Program-made: the position numbers and the translations under genes
Part shown: in pieces, positions 12,360 through 25,095 of the stretch
Layout: every line of letters begins with the position of its first letter
Position numbering within the stretch: the stretch's first letter is position 1
Notes under the pieces: model-generated
The model's input: only the letters and a program-made list of their open reading frames with translations
Database searches by the model: none
What the model was told of the DNA's origin: nothing
NCBI RefSeq assembly: GCF_026210795.1
Contig: NC_089453.1
Location: 994,501 to 1,058,500, forward strand
Direction: 5' to 3'
Length of the DNA stretch: 64,000 nucleotides
Source of the DNA: Rhizophagus irregularis
Lineage: Eukaryota > Glomeromycota > Glomeromycetes > Glomerales > Glomeraceae

Positions 12360-13250
12360 TTAAGTATCATATTTAAGTACAGAATATAAAGGTGCATCTA
12401 ATTTTTTATATCCATCAAATACTGTTAATTCAACCACGAAAATATATTCCAAAAGTTTACCACCAAGTTTATTAACAAGTTTACCAGCTGCAACCGCTGT
12501 ACCTCCTACAATTGATAATTCATAATTTATTCACAATTGAATCAAAATCAAATGATAAAATTGTTCAAATTATTAATATCTTTACCTGTTGCCATAAGAT
12601 CATCTATAACAATAACATTTTGATCTTGTTTAATTGCATCCTCTTGTATCTCAAAAATATCCTAATAATATTAAAAATTTACATAAATCTTATGTATAAC
12701 AAGGTAATATAATTATAAATAAAATACGTACCGGTCCATACTCCTTTTGATATTCAACATCAATAACTTTTCCAGGTAATTTACCTTTTTTTCTTATAGG
12801 GACAAAAGCAGCATTTAATCTTAAAGCCAATATTGGTCCAAATAAAAATCCACGAGCTTCCAATCCTAAAAGGATCAAACCATAATTAGATTTGAAATTC
12901 TTTATCAATTAAAAGAAAAAGGATGATTATAATTTTATACCAACAACTACATCGATTTTTTCTTTTGTTGAAGTAACATGATCCACAATATTATTTATGA
13001 TAAATTCAACTGCTTTAGGATTTTGAAAAATGGGTAAAATATCAAGGAAAGGAATACCCTATTCAAAGGGTCAAAATAATTAAAATAAAAAAAATATTAT
13101 ATATAATATATATATAATAATTAAAATTATATCTTTAATAATTTAATAATTAAAATTATATCTTTATATCTTTATATGTACCTTTATTGGAAAGTCTAGT
13201 ACAGTTCTTGTAAGATTACGAATATCTTGAATGTCTTTAATATCGGACAT
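12360..13250 (-). CDS. APT1: Adenine phosphoribosyltransferase
   Basis: Five exons (13250-13182, 13058-12941, 12865-12732, 12661-12586, 12505-12360) encode 180 residues, the normal APRT size. The cytosolic enzyme makes AMP from adenine and PRPP in purine salvage. The N-terminal half has [15 protein letters not shown] and the [11 protein letters not shown] substrate loop; the PRPP-binding motif [14 protein letters not shown] is near residues 127-140 and is split by the last intron after the ACA-G of Ala-Thr-Gly. Introns are all GT-AG and 75-120 bases long. The start is the only ATG upstream of the conserved core ([13 protein letters not shown]). The gene lies 199 bases upstream of the phosphopantetheinyl transferase start, in the same orientation. 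Confidence 0.95.
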
Positions 13251-15838
13251 TTTTATTAAAAACAAGGGTAAAGAGTATATTTGTTTGTTATATAAAGAAA
13301 ATTTTTTTTTATTGATTGATTGATGGAATCTACGTAATACATGCTGTGCAATATGGCACTGATAACTGATAAGTGATAAGGTGTAAATCCATAATCTTCA
13401 TAATCCTATAATCTTTGAACTCGTATGAATATGAATGTTCGTCGGTCTTTGATACTTATTTGGGCAATAGACATGAAATTTTTTATCGCGCATTGAATCA
13501 CAATTTTCATTGGTGAAACTTTGTGGGAAAATTGTGAAAATTATTCAAATTGTAAAAATTATTCAAGTTGTGAAAATTATTCAAAAGTTGTGAAAATTAT
13601 TCAAAAGTTGTGAAAATATTCAAAAGTTGTGAAAATATTCAAAAGTTGTGGAAATATTCAAAAGTTGTGAAAATTATTCAAATGAAAACATTTAAAAATT
13701 GTGAAAATTAATAAATTTCACAATTTTAATAATTTTCACAAAACATTTCCTAAATCATAACGGCAAAATCCCTAAAAGTTGCTTATTTCCGTGAGGTCAT
13801 ATTACGTACGATATAAGCCAGCTAAAAAAAGATAAAAAATACCACCATGACTAATCTCAATAAACGCGTTCTTTGTAAAGATCATCATAGGTTTCGATCT
13901 GCGCAGTGGCACTTACATAAATCGGTGTAAAGAAAAAAAAAAGAGGGGGGGACCGAGTGAGGGAAGGGGGGTGAAGGGGGAAATTGAATGAACTTTTGGT
14001 TTTAGAAATAAATCTATACTTTTATAAGAAATATTTATTATTGAATTTTCCATAATTATAAATGATTTACCCATTTAAGAAATCATATCAAATAAAAACA
14101 ATCATAAATTTTTTGATTGTTTTATTTTATTAGTAATAAAGTAACAACGCTTTTTTTTTCTTTATTTCTTTTCGAAATAAAGATTCTTTTTACGTCAAAT
14201 AAAAAAAGAGTAAAAAAACTATAACGACTAATCGGAATTATTATGAATGCATTAATGAATTTCCATTTTTAAATTAGATTAAAAAATTTCAAAGAAAATT
14301 CAACTTTTTTAGAAAATGATCAACAAATATAATTTCAGTCGTATATAAAAAAAAAAATCCATTATCATAACTTTAAAAAAAAATAATAATTTTTTACTAT
14401 TTTCAATGTAAATTCTTTCATGTAGTGTAAAATTATAATACAGTAAGGATACATAATTAAAGGTAATTGGACATGAAAATTTATGATAAACATATTTTTC
14501 TTACACAAAAATATCACGATATTCTTTCAAAATAAAACAACAAATAAAAAATAAATAATAATATTTTTTTTTTTCACGCGGGATAGCTTTTTTTAATGCA
14601 GCATTATTATTTGTCCTTCTTTATAGTTTTAAAACTTTTTATTTACAATGAAAATTCGGTCTAGACTTTTTTTACATATCAGTTAAAAACCATTAAACTT
14701 TTTTTGCGTCATATGCGTCATATACCCATGTAAAATTTTGTGAATTTGAAGTTTAAAGAAGTTTCCTAACCAAATAAGTTTTCTAACCATTTAAACTTTA
14801 AATTAGAAGTTTCTTAACCAAATATTTAAGATTTAGAAAACAAACTCCCTTGTAATATTTTAGAATTCAAAGTAAAAGTAAATATCGTATGATTTCATAG
14901 TATCACGTGTTGCATTCCAGTTATATCCTTACGCGTGCGCAGTTACATGCATTCATTCATATGTCCAATAACTCCCGCTTAATCCGAATTACATTAAAAT
15001 AGATCGTAAAAAGAACAAATAAATTTTAATTATCTAATAATTTATTTTATATTACCTTTTGGTTTTTACCTTTTGACCAGTTAACATTGGTTGACATTGA
15101 TTGGGCATCCGGTTGGTATCAAAAAGAATAAAAAGGAATAAAGGATAGTTGATAGACACTTTCATATGAATTATTTTCTTCACATGAGAGAATAAAAGAT
15201 CTGTGCAGTTAATCAACTTTTTCTAGAAGCAATTATTTAGAATAACGACCATTCAATAACATAATATTATTGAATACACAATATAAAGTTTTAAAATAAT
15301 TAGTAAAAGATGAAACTTGATTGATTTTGTTTATATCAAAATTTGTCAATAAATTTAATATTAAGTTCTAGACCTTTATGTTTAATACTATTATTGGATA
15401 TATTTAGAACGATAAATTTGATGACGCAAAATTTAATATATACTGTTTACATGATATTCACCTAACGGTAAGTCGATGCAGCTATGTTTGTACGGTTCTG
15501 GAACCCTGCGTTTTTTTTTTACATATATATTTTTTTTTATTGGATATTTTTGTAAGATCTTTTTACAATCTATTACTATATAAAGTATGATTTTTTTTTC
15601 ATTTTAAAAACACAAAAAAAAATTTTAAAAATAATCTGCAAAATATCTTACCTTTTGAATCTTTTGACATTCTTCTTTTTCTTTTCTTTTTTTTTTTACT
15701 TTAAAAAAAAAAGTTTATAAATAATTTACATACTCTCATATTTTTTCTTTTTTTTTCTTTATTGTTTCAAATAAATATATATATACATATATATTTTTTA
15801 TTACCTTTTTTTTTTCTTCCTCCTTTTTTAAAAAAAAA
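13251..15838. other. Intergenic region
   Basis: About 2.6 kb separates the APRT start from the F-box gene. It includes the APRT upstream region, a tandem repeat (13520-13742), a G-rich patch (13944-13980) and long poly-A/poly-T runs, some pyrimidine-rich, just before the F-box ATG. No gene or RNA was recognised. Confidence 0.5.
13520..13742. repeat. Tandem repeat closed by an inverted copy
   Basis: About nine copies of a 19-21 base unit near TTCAAAAGTTGTGAAAAT run from 13520 to about 13715. The block ends in a palindromic tail in which TTGTGAAAATTA is followed, about 20 bases later, by its reverse complement TAATTTTCACAA. It lies roughly 270 bases upstream of the APRT start. Confidence 0.75.
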
Positions 15839-16840
15839 ATGTCATTTTTAACAAATCTTACATATTTTCCTTTCGTTCTTTTAAATAAAATGTGTGGAAT
15901 GGTAATGGAAAATTCAATCTCTTATAAAACTTATATATTTAATAATAATAATAATAATAATCATATAAAGTTGACAACACTTTCATCACTTCCTGATGAT
16001 ATTCTTTACATTATTAAAAAAGATTTAGATTTCTTATCAACAATATCATTAAGATGCGCGTGTCGTCAATTATATGCAATATTTACTGATTCTATCTTAT
16101 TTTCGGAAATTATCCTCCTTTCAAATATTAATCAACAACAATTTAACAATTTAATAAATTATATTGTTTCAAATAATATGAATCAATATATTCGAAAAGT
16201 ATCATTTAATCAATCGCAAATAACTGAACAAGCGATTGTATCTGTATTGGAACATTTTTATAATTTACAAATTTTAAATATTTTGGCTTGTAAACAAGTT
16301 AAAATATTACCAATAACAAATGCAATGGTAAAATGGCATCAAGATAAATCAGGAAATTCCCCTGATTTAAAAGAATTAAAGAAGATTATTTTAACAAGAT
16401 GTATTGGAGGAAAAAGACATTCTTTAATTATTAAAAAAGTTATTGAAGATTTACGTAAATTAAAATGTGATGATGATGAAGATATTACTCAAAATAATAG
16501 TTTATATCTTGGAATAAATCATAAACCAATTCCATTAAAGATCAATCTTATTTTAAATTCTTCTTCAAGAAAAGATTTTGATACGAACGATGATGGTATA
16601 TTTCAATTTCAGGATTGTCAAAATGATACCTGTGAATTCTGTACTATGTCATGTGTTATTTGTAAAACTAAATATAAATATTGGGATGAATTTTGGATAA
16701 AATGTGGATGGTGTAAAGAAAGAAATTTTTGTGGAAAATGTGTTGTGGAAGCATCGAAAAAGAATACTTTTAAGAATCATGCTTTTCAATTCATGAGAAT
16801 AAAATTATGTCAAATTTTTGATTTACCTTGTCCTTATTAA
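15839..16840 (+). CDS. F-box protein with cysteine-rich C-terminus
   Basis: A single-exon gene of 333 residues. An F-box (about residues 47-85: TTLSSLPDDILYIIKKDLDF, then STISLRCACRQLY) is preceded by an Asn homopolymer (35-41). F-box proteins bring substrates to SCF ubiquitin ligases through Skp1. The middle has leucine-rich-repeat-like spacing (QITEQAIVSVLEHFYNLQIL). The last 85 residues hold a run of cysteine pairs (CEFC, CVIC, CGWC, CGKC), suggesting a small zinc-binding module; that is an inference from spacing. The start is the first ATG after a long poly-A/poly-T leader. Such single-exon F-box/LRR genes are abundant in Glomeromycotina. The substrate is unknown. Confidence 0.75.
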   Translation: MSFLTNLTYFPFVLLNKMCGMVMENSISYKTYIFNNNNNNNHIKLTTLSSLPDDILYIIKKDLDFLSTISLRCACRQLYAIFTDSILFSEIILLSNINQQQFNNLINYIVSNNMNQYIRKVSFNQSQITEQAIVSVLEHFYNLQILNILACKQVKILPITNAMVKWHQDKSGNSPDLKELKKIILTRCIGGKRHSLIIKKVIEDLRKLKCDDDEDITQNNSLYLGINHKPIPLKINLILNSSSRKDFDTNDDGIFQFQDCQNDTCEFCTMSCVICKTKYKYWDEFWIKCGWCKERNFCGKCVVEASKKNTFKNHAFQFMRIKLCQIFDLPCPY

Positions 16841-16846
16841 AAAAAA

Positions 16847-16878
<32 letters not shown>

Positions 16879-18180
16879 GATTATATACATATATATTAGG
16901 AACAATTATTTCAAATTCTTTTTCAAAACTTTTTCTCTCTCTTTCTCTCTCTCATATTCTTCTTTCTCTCATTCATTCATTCTTTCATGTAAATAGTACT
17001 TTTTTACCGAATTTTTGGTTTATGTTTATTGTTTTGATCAGCTGGACAGATTTAAAATTAAATAAAAACGTATTTAAAAAAAAAAATTATTAAAACATTT
17101 TTTAATATTTTTGCATTTCGCGTGGGTATGTCGGTCGATCGTGTGTGTGATACTTGGTAGATCCAGATCGGTCTAGACGGTCTAGATCTCGGACTATGTA
17201 CTAAATCTGACTTTCAAACTTTTTTTTAAACAAACCATGCGGACTTTATGAATCCCAAACTGTACATTTTAGAATGAAAAAAAATAAATAAAATTATTAA
17301 TTTAATTCATTTATTCAATAAACAAATAAATGACAAATTATGAAACTATAAATTTTTAAACAATTTTTCCTTTTATATTAAATATATTAAAATACCCTGG
17401 TTGATAAGGATGAACCCCTTGAACCCTTGAATTAACCACAAAGCAATCACACGACATTTTATACAAATAAATACTGAATATATAATAAATATAATTTATA
17501 TATATATTATACTATTGGATATAATTATTATATCTAATCTTATCATTATATGATTTATATGGTATCTTTTATTTATATGTTATCGAAAAGAATCTCTTAT
17601 CAAAAGAATCCTATTTATTATATATTGTATAACAATTATAATTAATTAATTTTTTTTTAAAAAAAAACAAATAAGAAGGTTTTTTAGGTTTAAAAAGAGA
17701 ATTATTAATTATTATTTTTTTTTATTTGAATAAAAAAAAGGTTTCGTCCATTAAAGTTTAGGTTTAAAAGAGAATTATTAATTAATTAAGGGTTTCTATT
17801 AATAGGATATATAGATAATGCAAATTTAGGCAGTACATATAATTTATAAACATTTTTATCATTATCATTTTTCTTTATTTTCTTTTGAACCATGTTTTTT
17901 TTTTCAAACGGTTTCATCCGATTTATCAGCCTACTAAGCCTACTACTAAATAGATAATATTGATATACAATCTGATTTTTTAATTTACGAGAAAGATAAT
18001 CGCGATAAACCATTTGAAAATCATAATTTGTTTCATTAAATAAACAATTGATTTTAAAATGAATTACTAAAATAATATATCATTTTGTAATGATCTTTTT
18101 GGTCATTTTATATAAATAATAATATAACAAAAAAGATGATTAAGTTGTTTTATTAACCAAATTGACATGTTGACATGTGG

Positions 18181-18496
18181 TCACATTTTTCTTTGATGTG
18201 TTAGTCCAACAAAAAAAGAAACGGCAAGGATTATCTTAATTGAGTAAATTTCACCTTTAAAAGAATTTGGTATAAAAATACTTTTTGAAGTATCGTTCAT
18301 GTTTAAGCCCTTATCAATGGCTAAAAAGTCGCCAAATTGAAGTAATATTTGCATTTTTGGTAGTACAATGTTCATACAATTTTCGCAGTTTTTTGCCACA
18401 TTGTGTACATATGCCGTTTATATTCAGACTATACCGTATACTCCGTATATTTCGGAAGTATACTCCCCATGCGTAATATGCGTAAATATCCCCCAT
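18181..18496 (-). pseudogene. Possible protein kinase relic
   Basis: Two overlapping minus-strand frames carry fragments reminiscent of the lineage-specific kinases of Glomeromycotina. One has a Cys-x2-Cys knuckle (GICTQCGKKLRKLYEHC). The other has GLNMNDTSKSIF followed by GEIYSIKIIL, which resembles the region between the DFG segment and the YSFGII helix of a kinase. No catalytic loop remains and no gene structure could be built. Chance similarity cannot be excluded. Confidence 0.25.
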
Positions 18497-18669
18497 CTTT
18501 CACTATCTTTCATCTTTCACCCTAAAATCTAAATACACAGTTTGATATAGCCCCCTAATCTTACAGCGAAGAATTAAAAGATTATAGATTAGGTATAACG
18601 AGAGAATTTCGATAAATGTGATTGGTTAAATGTCACATGTTTAGCAAAATTCGGGACCATAATGAAAAT

Positions 18670-18810
18670 TTGAAAAAACGTGCATTTAGAGAGGGAGTGC
18701 ATTTAGAGAAGGAAATTTTATATGATACTTGGGACTGAGTAAGAGGGTGCAGTTAGAGAAAAGATATATAATACGTGCACTTAGAGAGTGTGCACTTAGA
18801 GAGTGTGTAT
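18670..18810 (+). repeat. GTGCAYTTAGAGAG interspersed repeat
   Basis: A motif near GTGCATTTAGAGAG or GTGCACTTAGAGAG recurs five times between 18670 and 18810 (twice close together, once as GTGCAGTTAGAGAA, then twice in tandem). Spacing is irregular. It could be subterminal repeats of a DNA transposon or a short local amplification; no flanking inverted repeats were identified. Confidence 0.5.
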
Positions 18811-19019
18811 CATGAATTCATTATATCGAGGGCAGACTGTAACCATATATTTATAACTATATACACGATTTTGTGATTATTATACATATTATTCTCATTA
18901 TAGTTCCCAATATACGGTAATAAGGCATGAATCCCTTCCGAATGGGTAATGATTCATATTTTAAACATATTAATTGGCACTATCTGCTATAGTTTCAATT
19001 TTTTTATTTGATAACCAAT

Positions 19020-19195
19020 AAAATCGATTCTATCGATTCTATCGATTCTTATTCGATTAAAATAATCAAAAAAGTTGAAACATTTCATAAATTCCCGTAT
19101 CAATTAATATCGATTAATCGATTAATCGATTAATACTATGGAATACTATGGAATAATATGGAATACATGGAATACTATGGAAATACTATGCTTAT
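19020..19195 (+). repeat. Short tandem repeats
   Basis: Three kinds of short repeat follow each other: TCGATTCTA (about 19022-19048), CGATTAAT (about 19108-19132) and ATGGAATACT variants (about 19137-19190). All are typical slippage products. No coding content. Confidence 0.6.
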
Positions 19196-22100
19196 ATTTT
19201 TTAAACCGTCCACCGGCATATACATACCTGGAATATCTGGAAAATACATGGCATAATTATATAACAAATTCACAGCAATCACGTGATAAATAGAAGTTTC
19301 GTTGGAAAAGTGACTATCATTCATAAAAAAGGTAATAAATATTTTAAATATAATAATACTAAAATATGACTACAAAAAAAAAAAAAGGAAACCCCGCATT
19401 TCGGAATTTTGATATATTTAGTGCATTCATACAATACGTAATATATTAATTTTTACTTTTTTCCTTATTTAACTTAGTCCTTCTCTTAGAGAATCTATTA
19501 ATAAATAAATTGTTTACATAGATTAAATACATAATCGCCAAATGTCATATATTAAGTTAATTTGTCAATCAAATAATTTATTCCTAATATGTTTAAATAG
19601 GAATTACCGTTTATTTTCTTTCCCTTTTCTATCCTTTATCTCCTTTTATTTAAAAGGTTTCAATATAATAATGAACGATAATTATAATTATAATAATTAT
19701 AAAATAATTATAATTATAATTGTTCCTTTGTTAATCTGAAAAGAAATTTTTTTTTTTAAAAAAAAAAACTGACGCGAAAAATTTGCAACACCATTTAAGG
19801 AATAAAAATGTGTATTAAGACTAACTAAATGTATTAAGATAATGTATTAAACTAAAAAAAAATTGGCACAATCGAAATCAAAATGACAACAATATTTTAT
19901 TTTGACTTCGATTACGTTTTTGGATGATGATCTTCGACTATTTTGGATTTCAAAAGAAAAAAAATTTTGAATAAAAATCATTGTTATTCATTCTAGTAAA
20001 TGTAATTTAATTATGTCATGATCTGTATTCTAAATTTACTTTACTGCAAGTTGAACAATGAGTTTTATTCGAACGAAACCGTAAATGAAACTAGGAATGA
20101 ATTTTTTTTGCTTCGCGTTTGCAGTTTTTATTAATCCTTTGTAGTTAAAATTTTATTCGTGCTTAACAATTTAAATATTTTAAATAGATTATCAATCTAA
20201 AAATTTCACGTTGCGCATAATTTATAACAATTTACAATATTTACAATTACAATAAATAATTTACATAAAATGATCTTAAATCAAAAAAAAAGGTTCAAAT
20301 TTATATTACAAAGAAAATCAATTTACAATATGAAGAATATGAAGGTAGAATATATTATAAATTTAAAAATAGAAATTTATTTTTATAAAGAAAATATATT
20401 AAGTTATGACTTATCATAATAATTAAACGATATTTTTGATTAACATCAGATCTTATCATGTGATTGGTGGCCCACATTAATTATTTATAATTTTGGCTGG
20501 TATTACCTGTCAAAATAAATTCTTTTTTTCCGTTATAAATATATAATAAATATTTTGTTTTTTTTAAAAAAATCAGTTATTCAATTATCTATTATCTATA
20601 GACTTTTTTTCCTTTTACTGTTTTAATTTAATTTGATGATTTGTATAAAAATAATTTTGAAATGAATATTGATATACTAAAAATAATTACATACAATGGA
20701 TGAACATTACCAAAAATTATCAACGGAAATTGTGGAAAAATGAGATCGGAATTATGACGAAAAAATCCTTCAATATGACATTGCTTATTTATTTATATTT
20801 GATAAACATTGTACACTCTTTTTTTTTCTTTCTCTTTTTGACCGGAAAATATTTTTGATATTAATAACATATATATAAGGATTATTATCCTTTCACGAAA
20901 TTAATAAGTGATAGAATGTTGGAACACAAATAATATATATATAATAATATATATATTTACTGTAACCAGGAAATATATTTATTTACTGTAATGAGTGTAA
21001 CCAGAAAACATATAAAATTCTATATACATGTTCTAATATCTATATAACACAAAAAATTTTATATCTTAACCCCTAAATCTTAAAAGGGGGGACATCCCAT
21101 TGATAAACTTTATATTCTCGATTTATTTTATAATGATCTACAATAATCCGATCCTGTTGTATAACACAAACTATATATGTCATTATTCTCAAATTCCTGG
21201 GTTCTTCTTTTTTACCTCCTTTCACTCCTTAAAACTTAAAACTCCTTTTTTTAAAATGCTCCTCTTGAAATCTTTCTTCATAATCAAATATTATCATCAT
21301 TATCATTATTATAATTTTTTTTTTTTTTTTTTATAATCATAATAATCATCATTGAAAGGTTGAAAGAAACTTAAAAATCTGGTTTGGGCTTATCAAAGTT
21401 AAATTTGTACAATATTAATTCAAGGGTTGTACATATTTTTTTTCAAGTTCTTACCGCCAAAAAAATTTCTTATTTTCATACATTCTTGTTTTATCAATTT
21501 ATGGATTTTTGTGTGTGTAATGACAAATCAAGTGACAGAAATTATTATATTTATAATGTATTGTATAACTAAATACAATGCGTTATGTATGAAGAATATT
21601 TTTCCTTTTATATACTGCTATATCCAAAGCATTTGGTTTTATTTGTTTTTTTTTTGTTAAAATAAACCCTTAATTTATTTTCCTTGTTGTTGATCTTTTC
21701 CTTTTAGATCAGAAAAAGGTCGTTTTTTTTAGTCAAAAAAAATTTTTTTTCATTATAAATAGTTGTTTTATGAATGTTATTTTTTTTTTAAAAAAAAAAA
21801 ATCTCTTTTACGATTACGACGAAAAAAGAAAAAATTAAAAAATAATAAAATATACGTTTGTAAACATAAAAAAGTATATATATATATATATATATAAAGA
21901 AAGAAAGAAATATATATATATATATACATATATTATATATACACCCTTTTTTAATTTTTACCATTAATGTATAAAAACGGTTTAAATTAAAAGAAAAAAT
22001 TATTTTTTGGTTTTTTTTTTATTCTGTCTCTTTTAAAACATTTTTTTTTTTTAAAAAGCAAAACCCATTCAACCCATTTTTTTTTATACTTTCGTTTTTA

Positions 22101-22220
22101 ATTTTTTTTTAATTTAATAATAATAACATTCTTTAATTAATATAGTATATATTTTTTTTTTCTATTGTTTTTTTTTCATTCTTTATAAAAAATATCCTAA
22201 TTGTAATATATTTGAAAAGA

Positions 22221-22829
22221 ATGGGTAATAATCATTCATCGTCGTCTCGTGTTAATAGACATAACAACGGGACCATGAGATTGAAAAATAAAAAAAGTAA
22301 ACAACAATTGATGGAAAGGGAAGAACATAAAGAATCTGCAAAATCTCGATTCCATTTACCAAAAAATGATCAAGATATTGATAGAATGCAATTACAACAT
22401 TTTTTGTTCAAACATATTTGGAATGATGAGAATTATTCTTCTCCAATTGAACAAATATTAAAATCAGGCGATTGTAAGGTTTTAGATGCTGGGTAAGTTT
22501 TTCGATTTTCGATTCTCGATTTTTTTTAATCAAAATTTAATTTTTCATATTCTCGGTTTCTTTTTAGTTGTGGACCAGGTGCATGGTTGCTTGAAATGTC
22601 TACACAACATCCTTTAACAAGATTCTTTGGTGTTGACATTGCAGCAGTGTTCCCGTCGGAAATAAAACCAACCAATTTAAATTTTCATCAATGTGATATA
22701 AATCGAGGTTTACCTTTTAAAGATAATTACTTTGATTTTGTCAGGATGAGTTTAATGGCTACATCCCTAAAGACAGATCAATGGGTTAATGTCATAAGAG
22801 AATTAGTAAGGTATGTAAGATTGTAAGCT

Positions 22830-22860
<31 letters not shown>

Positions 22861-23576
22861 TAATAATATATTTTCTCAAATTTTTAGGGTATTAAAACCT
22901 GGGGGTCATTTAGAACTTATAGAAAGAGAATTACAAGTGTATAATGCAGGTCCACATTTTACATTTATGATTAAAAATAGTAAGTGTACAATTTAAAAAT
23001 ACATATATACATATACAGTATACATATGTACATATAAATAATATATATATATTTATATATTTATATTTATATTTATATTTATATTTATGTTTATATATAT
23101 ATATATATATTTCAATATTCAATATTTCAAAATATTAACCATTTTTATTTTTTTTTGTTTTTTAATTCTTAGTAATGAGTTTTAAAAATTCAAACGATTT
23201 AAATGTTTATATAACAAATCAAATTCCTTTGATATTTTCATCAATCCCATCATTAACTGGTATTCAAACGGATTTTCGTATGGTCCCAATCGGTCCACTT
23301 GGTGGTCAAAGTGGATTAATATATGGTGATTTATTAGATATGTATTTTACAAATAAACTTGGAGATATTTTACCAAAATTTATGAATATTACAGAAAGGG
23401 AATATTTAAATTTATGGGATAGATGTCAATCAGAATTTAATATTTATGCTACTACAGTTAAATTGTTTAGATTTTGGGCTCAAAAAGTTGTAGTAAATAA
23501 TGATGATGATGAAGAAGATTATAATGATAATAATATAGAGGAAGGGGTGGGAAATGATGATCAATTAGAAAATTAA
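22221..23576 (+). CDS. SAM-dependent methyltransferase
   Basis: Four exons (22221-22492, 22568-22810, 22888-22979, 23173-23576) encode 336 residues. The class I methyltransferase fold is clear: motif I CKVLDAGCGPGAWLLEMS around residues 85-102 (the AGC codons span intron 1), FFGVDIAA as the acidic beta-2 end, CDINRGLPFKDNYFDFV for motifs II/III, and VLKPGGHLELIE as the post-motif. The first ATG is at 22221; an upstream in-frame TTG at 22212 is not needed. The protein begins MGNNHSSSS, a good candidate for N-myristoylation, followed by a basic stretch, so membrane attachment is possible. The C-terminus is acidic and low in complexity (DDDEEDYNDNN). Related genes form large families in Rhizophagus-type fungi. 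Substrate unknown. Confidence 0.87.
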
Positions 23577-24407
23577 TTAAATAAAATTAGAAAATTTTGG
23601 ACTTTGTATATATTATACATAACAAATTTTTTTTTTTAAAATAATAAAATAAAAAAAAAAATTGATAATCACGCAATCAAATAAAAAAAAAACAAAGTTT
23701 TATAAGTTTTTGTCGTACAAAAAAAAAAGAGAATCTATGATGGAAAAGAATTTAAGAAAACAACAAACAACAACAAAATTTTGTACAATCCAATAAAAAA
23801 ACTTTTTCATGATTGTGTAACCACAACCCAGGAAGACAAGCTCCTATTTTAATCCTATTTTAGTATATCTCAAGTTACTTATCTTACTAAATTACAAAAT
23901 GTTTAATGTCTTACAAAATTAAAAAATATTTATTTTTACTCACGCCATCCTGAAATACTAATTTAGTAATGAAAATTTCCTGATTACATGTAAATCTTTA
24001 AAAGAAATTGACAAAATTTCATGATTTCAATGATTTCACTGATTTTTTTTTTTATGTATTCCCAAACATTTATATTTTTTTTTTACAAAGAATTTTTACA
24101 ATCTAGTTAAAGTGGCAGAATAATTAATATATAAATAAATACACAAAATTAATATTATTTATTAAAATATCGGAATAACTGATGAAATTATTAAGAAATC
24201 ATAAAAATAAAAAAAAAATATAAAATCACATGTTGTTATGATAAGCAAAAAAAAGTGATTGTGTTAATGAGTTTTGAAGGGTTTATGTAGATTTTTTCTA
24301 AAAAAAAATTCTAAAAAAATGTTTATTTTATTCAAAAAAACTTTTTTTTATGAAATTCCTTTTTTTCCTTAAAATATCATTAGATAATATGATTATATAT
24401 GATTATA

Positions 24408-24455
24408 TGATGGATATGATGGATATGATGGATATGATCGATATGATCGATATGA
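24408..24455 (+). repeat. GATATGATGG tandem repeat
   Basis: About five copies of a 9-base unit (GATATGATG, later GATATGATC). It is a short microsatellite-scale repeat with no coding context. Confidence 0.7.
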
Positions 24456-24834
24456 TGCTTTGTCCCTTTTTTTTTCCCTCCTTTTTTTTTTTCCCATAAA
24501 ATTAGTTTGAGGTCATTATGCGTAATGCAATTGTAGATCATTAATCGAATATCGGTAGATCAAAGCGCTTGTCCTTTTTTGATTACATAAATTCGAATTT
24601 CAATTTGACAGTATTTACTTTTATTTAAATGAATGAAATATATTTTTAAAGTAATTTTATCTAATTCCATCTTGAATTTCTTGAATTGCGGAAAATCCCC
24701 CTTATGATATCGCGAAATTTTAATTTTACCTAAAATCAACATTTCTTTTTAAACCATTACGGATTACGAGATACTTTAATGTTTTTTTTAAAAAAAAATT
24801 TCCTATTAAATAAAACACTATGAAATATGCATAA

Positions 24835-25095
24835 GTAACGGTACATTGTACATACAAGTAACGGTACATACGAGTAACAGTACTTGCGAGTAAAGTACTT
24901 ATGAGTATCTTACGAGTAGCAGACTACGAGTAACTTACGAGTAACAGTACTTGCGAGTTACTTATGCTTATGAGTATCTTACGAGTTACAGACTAACAGT
25001 ACTTACGAGTAACTTATGAGTAACTCAAATAACAGCTAATAACAATGATACTTACGACTAGTTACGAGAGTAACACTGCGAGTAACGGCTTTGTA
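24835..25095 (+). repeat. TACGAGTAAC minisatellite
   Basis: More than ten variants of TACGAGTAAC or TTGCGAGTAAC, interleaved with CAGTACT and TTATGAGTATC, form a degenerate higher-order tandem repeat. Longer units are visible, for example GAGTATCTTACGAGT occurring twice. Its base composition is more GC-rich than its surroundings. No open frame runs across it. Confidence 0.75.

Larger units (their letters stand above)
16841..22220. other. Gene-poor region with repeats
   Basis: Over 5 kb with no intact gene. It contains (TA)n and CT-rich runs just after the F-box gene (16860-16985), a possible kinase relic (18181-18496), a repeated GTGCATTTAGAGAG motif (18670-18810), ATCGATT and ATGGAATACT repeats (19020-19195), and AT-rich DNA to the methyltransferase start. 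Open frames such as 18285-18476 or 21384-21572 look random. Confidence 0.5.

Noticed and set aside
16818-17093. 91-codon open frame after the F-box stop
   Set aside because: Starts inside the F-box gene's last codons in another frame and runs through (TA)n and CT-rich repeats.
22212-22220. Earlier in-frame start for the methyltransferase
   Set aside because: The codon is TTG, not ATG; the first ATG is at 22221 and gives a plausible MGNN start.
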